Of a stretch of DNA of 29,115 nt, positions 25,274-29,115 are shown piece after piece. Location: positions 1 to 29,115 of the forward strand of contig CAZJCK010000045.1 of the NCBI GenBank assembly GCA_964544635.1. Direction: 5' to 3'. Position 1 is the first letter of the stretch. Every line of letters starts with the position of its first letter. Source of the stretch: CAZJCK01 sp964544635 (GTDB lineage: Bacteria; Zixibacteria; MSB-5A5; GN15; FEB-12). The notes beneath the pieces were generated by a model. The model made no database searches. It was not told where the DNA came from and saw only the letters and a list, made by a program, of their open reading frames with translations. The position numbers were made by a program, and so were the translations under genes.

Positions 25274-25896
25274 TCGTCGTCATCCTCCAGTTTGTAGACC
25301 AGCAGGCCGTGCAGGGTGTTCTGGTAATAAAACTCGGTCGGCTGGTGGGTCAGTATGACAAGGTATCCGGACTTCGGATAGTAGAACAATCGCGCCAGCG
25401 AATAGTTCTTGTAGAAGCCGGAAGGGTGAATGTAGACCGGTTCGAACTCGGCGCCGTCAAAGAGCGGTTCGTCGATACAGTTCGTCGTGCAATCGACAAA
25501 ATAAGTCGGCTCATAGCCGCCGGTTTGTATGTAGTGCTTCCAAAGCTCGGCGGTGGCACTGTCGGCTTCGGGAGCATGAACCGTGATGCTGTCGTCGATG
25601 CCGGCAATACCGTGGTGAACGTCGATACGCACCGGCTCCTCGTGCGATCGCGCCTTGAACAGTGAGTCGGTCCAGTAGCTCTTGTAGTCCATGACGACGG
25701 CCGGACGTTCGCCTGTGAGATAGAGCGAAACATTGATCTTCATCTCACAGGCGCCGAAACGATGTTCAATGAAGCGCAGCACGGACGGTTCGCCGGTGGT
25801 CTTGCCAAGTAGCTCGAACTCCTGCTGACACGGGTTGGTCGGGTGTGCCCTTGTTGCGATTGCCAGTATCGTCAGTAATGCGATTAGCGCTCGCAT
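25270..25896 (-). CDS. Exported protein of unknown function, coupled to YiiX-like hydrolase
   Basis: With ATG 25896 (GGGAG upstream) the 208-residue protein begins with a probable signal peptide, MRALIALLTILAIATRA. A longer in-frame start at 26001 would lie in the clpB terminator and is rejected. The mature part has several cysteines (for example FGACEMK and DCTTNCIDE), which could form disulphides in the periplasm, and a tyrosine-rich C-terminal half (GFYKNYSLARLFYYPKSGYLVIL). I recognise no family. Overlap of its stop with the next start suggests that it and the hydrolase work together. Confidence 0.75.
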   Translation of the reverse strand: MRALIALLTILAIATRAHPTNPCQQEFELLGKTTGEPSVLRFIEHRFGACEMKINVSLYLTGERPAVVMDYKSYWTDSLFKARSHEEPVRIDVHHGIAGIDDSITVHAPEADSATAELWKHYIQTGGYEPTYFVDCTTNCIDEPLFDGAEFEPVYIHPSGFYKNYSLARLFYYPKSGYLVILTHQPTEFYYQNTLHGLLVYKLEDDDE

Positions 25897-25960
25897 GTAT
25901 TCTCCCTTTCGATAATTCGTCCTCTGCTTATACAATCGGAGGTACGGGGAGCTGTAAAGC

Positions 25961-25996
25961 AAAAAGAAGACAGCGGGTACGAGGACGTACCCGCTG
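25961..25996 (-). terminator. Rho-independent terminator downstream of clpB
   Basis: On the minus strand CAGCGGGTACG and CGTACCCGCTG form a perfect 11-bp stem with a 4-base loop, followed by TCTTCTTTTTGC. It lies about 80 bases past the clpB stop and before the gene starting at 25896. A similar stem core occurs in the 4157-4309 repeat region. Confidence 0.8.
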
Positions 25997-26048
25997 CACA
26001 TTTATGATTGGCCGCAGGTCAGGTGCCGGGGCGATTAGGGAGGGCAAA

Positions 26049-26083
26049 GGCAGGCCCCCGCCCGAATCGGGATCTGCCCTACG
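26049..26083. repeat. Hairpin repeat overlapping the clpB stop codon
   Basis: CTGCCCTACG at 26074-26083 is the same border that flanks the hairpins at 2777-2786, 28789-28798 and 28999-29008 (the last two in inverse orientation). Here it pairs through CTGCC with GGCAG at 26049 and encloses an inner CCCGA/TCGGG stem. The clpB stop TAG (26079-26081) lies inside it. Confidence 0.55.
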
Positions 26084-28712
26084 ATGCATCGACCGTTTCC
26101 GGATCCTTTGGCATTGGCCGGGTGCGGCGGATTGACAGATTATCACCGTCGCGGTCGACTGCAACCGTGTCGCCGTCGCTGATATCACCGGCCAGCAGCT
26201 TGCGGGCGATGGCCTGCGACAGCTGCTTGTTGACGTACCGTTTGATCGGACGGGCGCCGAAGGTCGGATCATAGGCGACCTCAGCGATAAATGCCACGGC
26301 CGCATCCGACACCTGAAGTGTGATTTCACGGTCATCCATCAGTTTCTGCAGGCGGTTAATCTGCAGCTTCACGATCTCGGTAATCTCGGGTTTGGTCAGC
26401 GCGCTAAAGACGATCGTTTCGTCGATACGATTCAGGAACTCCGGACGCAGCTCGCGGCGCAGACTTTCGAGCACGTTCTTGCGGATGTTCTCGTACACCA
26501 CGTCGCGGTTAAACTCGCCGAGGTTGATCGATTCCTCCTGGATGTACTGCGCGCCGATGTTCGAGGTCATGATCAGGATGGCGTTCTTGAACGACACGGT
26601 CCGTCCCTTGTTGTCGGTCAGGCGACCGTCATCGAGCACCTGCAACAGTATGTTGAAGACATCGGCATGCGCCTTTTCGATTTCGTCAAGGAGTACCACG
26701 GCATACGGCCTCCGTCGCACCGCTTCGGTGAGCTGGCCGCCCTCGTCGTATCCGACATATCCCGGCGGCGCGCCGACCAGCCGCGACACCGAGTGCTTCT
26801 CCATATACTCCGACATATCGATGCGGATCATTGCCTCCTCGGAACCGTACAGGAAGTCGGCCAGGGTGCGGGCCAGTTCGGTCTTGCCGACACCGGTCGG
26901 GCCGAGGAAGATAAACGATCCGATCGGTCGGTGGGGATCGGACAGGCCGGCCCGCGACTGACGGACCGCGTCGGAGACAGCCGCTACCGCTTCCTCCTGC
27001 CCGATGACTCGTCGGTGCAGTTCATCTTCGAGACGCAGCAACTTGTCGGACTCGGCTTCGGTCAGGCGGCTGATCGGAATGCCGGTCCACTTCGCAACGA
27101 TGTCGGCGATTTCGTCGGCATCCACCTCTTCCTTGAGCAGCTGACGTTTCTCCTGTATGGCCGTCAGCGAGTGCTGCAACAGTTGCAGTTTCTTCTCGGC
27201 GTCGGCGATATCGCCATACTTGATACGCGCGGCCTCTTCAAAATTGGCGTTGCGCTCGGCCTCGCCGGCTTTATGCTTCAGCTCCTCGATCTGGTTCTTG
27301 ATATCGCGGATAGCGTCGACGGTTTCCTTTTCTTTCGTCCACTGTGTTTTCAGATCGTCGCGCTGGACATACAAGTCCGATAATTCTTCCTCGATCGGCT
27401 TGAGGCGCTGCTGAGCATCCTTCTCGCGCTTTACGCCTTCCTTTTCGATTTCCAGTTGGCGGATGCGCTTCTCCAGCGAATCGAGTTCCTCCGGCATCGA
27501 ATCGATCGACATGCGAATCTCGGCCGCGGCCTCGTCGATCAGGTCGATTGCCTTGTCAGGCAGGAACCGGTCGGCGATGTAGCGATCGGACAGTCGCGCC
27601 GCCGCCACGATGGCGCCGTCGGTGATTTTCACGCCGTGGTATGCCTCGTACCGTTCGCGGAGGCCGCGCAGAATTGAGACGGTGTCCTCGACCGACGGCG
27701 GGTTGATAACGACCGGGGCGAAGCGACGTTCGAGGGCGGCATCTTTCTCGATGTGCAGGCGGTACTCGTCAAGCGTGGTGGCGCCGACAAAACGAATCTC
27801 GCCGCGGGCCAGCGCCGGCTTGAGCATGTTGGAGGCATCGAGCGAACCACCGACTGCGCCGGCGCCGACGATGGTGTGCATTTCGTCGATAAAGAGTATG
27901 ATTCGACCCTCGGCCTCTTCCACTTCCTTGAGGATCGCCTTCAAACGCTCCTCAAACTCGCCCCGGAACTTCGACCCCGCGATCAGGGCGCCGATATCGA
28001 GCGCCACGATCTTGCGATCGCGCAGCGTCTCGGGAACGTCGCCGTTAGCCACCTTCTGCGCCAGCCCCTCGACCACCGCCGTCTTACCGGTACCCGGTTC
28101 GCCGATCAGCACCGGGTTGTTCTTGGTACGGCGCGAGAGGATCTTGATAACGCGGCGGATTTCGTCGTCGCGGCCGATTACCGGGTCGAGCTTGCCGTAT
28201 CGAGCCTGCTGGGTCAGGTCGCGGGAGTACTTTTCCAACACGTCATACTTCGATTCCGGGTCAACGTCGGTGACACGTTTGCTGCCGCGTATCGACTGGA
28301 TAGTACGCAGCAGATCGTCGCGCTTGACTCCGTTGCCCTTGAGTATCTCCTGCGCTTTTGAACGAACCTCGAGCATGGCCAGCAGGAGGTGCTCGACCGA
28401 AACGTATTCATCCTTGAACTGCTTCAGTTCTTTCTCCGCTTTGGCGAGAATCTGGGCGAATTCGTTGGACGGATAGATCTGGCCGCCCTCCTGGGTCGGC
28501 TGGCTGTCGACCGCATGCTGAACCTCGCCGGCAATGTCGTCTACGTCGACCCCGAGTTTGCGCAGCACCTGTGGTGCGAAACCGTCCTCCTGTTTCAGAA
28601 GCGCGAGCAGGAGGTGCTCCGGGGTCACCTGCGGGTGCGATTCGGCCATCGCGACGTTTTGGGCGTCGTTGACGGCATCGATCGACCGTTGTGTGAATTT
28701 ATTCATGTTCAT
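26079..28712 (-). CDS. clpB: Disaggregase chaperone ClpB
   Basis: ClpB is a hexameric AAA+ machine that, with DnaK, pulls apart aggregated proteins after stress. The 877-residue product has the N-terminal Clp repeats (1-145), a first ATPase with Walker A GEPGTGKT (204-211) and Walker B ILFIDEMH (272-279), a coiled-coil middle domain (about 405-530) that separates ClpB from ClpA/ClpC, and a second ATPase with GPTGVGKT (604-611) and the pore loop PPGYVGYDEGG. No IGF/L ClpP-binding loop was noticed. GGAAG precedes the ATG. I saw no CIRCE element upstream; heat-shock control is expected from the family only. Confidence 0.98.
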   Translation of the reverse strand: MNMNKFTQRSIDAVNDAQNVAMAESHPQVTPEHLLLALLKQEDGFAPQVLRKLGVDVDDIAGEVQHAVDSQPTQEGGQIYPSNEFAQILAKAEKELKQFKDEYVSVEHLLLAMLEVRSKAQEILKGNGVKRDDLLRTIQSIRGSKRVTDVDPESKYDVLEKYSRDLTQQARYGKLDPVIGRDDEIRRVIKILSRRTKNNPVLIGEPGTGKTAVVEGLAQKVANGDVPETLRDRKIVALDIGALIAGSKFRGEFEERLKAILKEVEEAEGRIILFIDEMHTIVGAGAVGGSLDASNMLKPALARGEIRFVGATTLDEYRLHIEKDAALERRFAPVVINPPSVEDTVSILRGLRERYEAYHGVKITDGAIVAAARLSDRYIADRFLPDKAIDLIDEAAAEIRMSIDSMPEELDSLEKRIRQLEIEKEGVKREKDAQQRLKPIEEELSDLYVQRDDLKTQWTKEKETVDAIRDIKNQIEELKHKAGEAERNANFEEAARIKYGDIADAEKKLQLLQHSLTAIQEKRQLLKEEVDADEIADIVAKWTGIPISRLTEAESDKLLRLEDELHRRVIGQEEAVAAVSDAVRQSRAGLSDPHRPIGSFIFLGPTGVGKTELARTLADFLYGSEEAMIRIDMSEYMEKHSVSRLVGAPPGYVGYDEGGQLTEAVRRRPYAVVLLDEIEKAHADVFNILLQVLDDGRLTDNKGRTVSFKNAILIMTSNIGAQYIQEESINLGEFNRDVVYENIRKNVLESLRRELRPEFLNRIDETIVFSALTKPEITEIVKLQINRLQKLMDDREITLQVSDAAVAFIAEVAYDPTFGARPIKRYVNKQLSQAIARKLLAGDISDGDTVAVDRDGDNLSIRRTRPMPKDPETVDAS

Positions 28713-28752
28713 AGTTCGCTTCCTTTGTCAATCCATCGTAATGCTCACGTAC

Positions 28753-28905
28753 GTCATTCCCGCGAAAGCGGGAACCGAGTATTCTCTTCGTAGGGCAGCC
28801 TCAGCCTTGTGAGGCTGCCATCTTCGTCGTACTCGCTCTTGTCATCATGGCAGGTTGACAAGCAACCTGACCTACGGTCGTTAAAGCCACCCACCGCAAG
28901 CGGTG
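28753..28905. repeat. Hairpin-mosaic repeat, copy 1
   Basis: A 153-base unit containing four perfect hairpins: TTCCCGC/GCGGGAA (28757-28774), GGCAGCCTCA/TGAGGCTGCC (28794-28819), CAGGTTG/CAACCTG (28851-28869) and CCACCGC/GCGGTGG (28891-28906). It is 150/153 identical by eye to the copy starting 210 bases downstream. No gene is supported from 28713 to the right edge. Confidence 0.92.
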
Positions 28906-28962
28906 GGCTACAGGGGCCGCACGTTCGTCGTATCCCACCATAAAAGACGGGCCGTCTCAATT

Positions 28963-29115
28963 GTCATTCCCGCGAAAGCGGGAATCCAGTATTCTCTTCG
29001 TAGGGCAGCCTCAGCCTTGTGAGGCTGCCGTCTTCGTCGTACTCGCTCTTGTCATCATGGCAGGTTGACAAGCAACCTGACCTACGGTCGTTAAAGCCAC
29101 CCACCGCAAGCGGTG
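28963..29115. repeat. Hairpin-mosaic repeat, copy 2 (runs to the window edge)
   Basis: Second copy of the unit at 28753, differing at three positions (two near 28985-28987 and one near 29030), with the same four hairpins in the same order; the fourth is cut by the window edge. The 57-base spacer between copies (28906-28962) holds a short palindrome around GACGGGCCGTC. More copies may follow outside the window. Confidence 0.92.

Noticed and set aside
25897..26001. 35-residue N-terminal extension of the exported protein before the YiiX-like gene
   Set aside because: It is translated from the clpB terminator hairpin; the downstream ATG has a ribosome site and a signal peptide.
28753..29115. CRISPR-like array
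   Set aside because: The repeat is 153 bases with internal hairpins and a single 57-base spacer; no short regular repeats or cas genes.

Overview
The window looks like chromosomal DNA of a Gram-negative bacterium. It has three predicted outer-membrane beta-barrel proteins, several Sec signal peptides, TatC, and complete acyl-CoA degradation modules. Most of it is GC-rich. Gene order (nrdR-tatC, a glyA operon, a methylcrotonyl-CoA-carboxylase-type operon with a separate biotin carrier gene) and hairpin-rich intergenic repeats would fit a member of the FCB group such as a Zixibacteria-like lineage. That placement is a low-confidence inference from style, not a proven assignment.

Left edge (1-2600): an AT-richer accessory block lies immediately 3' of a tRNA-Gly(CCC). 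It reads leftward as a small phage-like ORF, a Dcm/M.EcoRII-type cytosine-5 methyltransferase with an unusual ribbon-helix-helix-like N-terminus, and an EcoRII-like restriction endonuclease cut by the window edge. Together these form a predicted CCWGG-type restriction-modification island at a tRNA locus.

Core region (2860-10800), all on the minus strand: nrdR-tatC; a tight operon glyA - thiamine-binding MTH1187-family gene - cutA - two TPR genes; a small membrane protein; ilvE-rpiB with a clear promoter and terminator; and the biotin-uptake gene bioY.

Acyl-CoA region (10860-23120): one minus-strand operon encodes thiolase, 3-hydroxyacyl-CoA dehydrogenase and two acyl-CoA dehydrogenases. A second minus-strand operon encodes an AtuA-family protein, the carboxyltransferase of a methylcrotonyl-CoA-carboxylase-type enzyme, a LiuC-like enoyl-CoA hydratase, biotin carboxylase and a separate biotin carrier. 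Between them sit two adjacent plus-strand beta-barrel genes. The likely joint job is breakdown of leucine-derived, isoprenoid-like or short-chain acyl-CoAs. bioY (biotin supply) and ilvE (branched-chain transamination) nearby fit this.

Right region (23250-29115): a third beta-barrel gene, a small envelope cluster (an unknown exported protein, a YiiX-like papain-fold hydrolase and an unknown exported partner), then clpB with its terminator. The window ends in a mosaic of hairpins repeated in tandem with a 210-base period. Related hairpin cassettes occur in other intergenic gaps, and one appears to supply the clpB stop codon.
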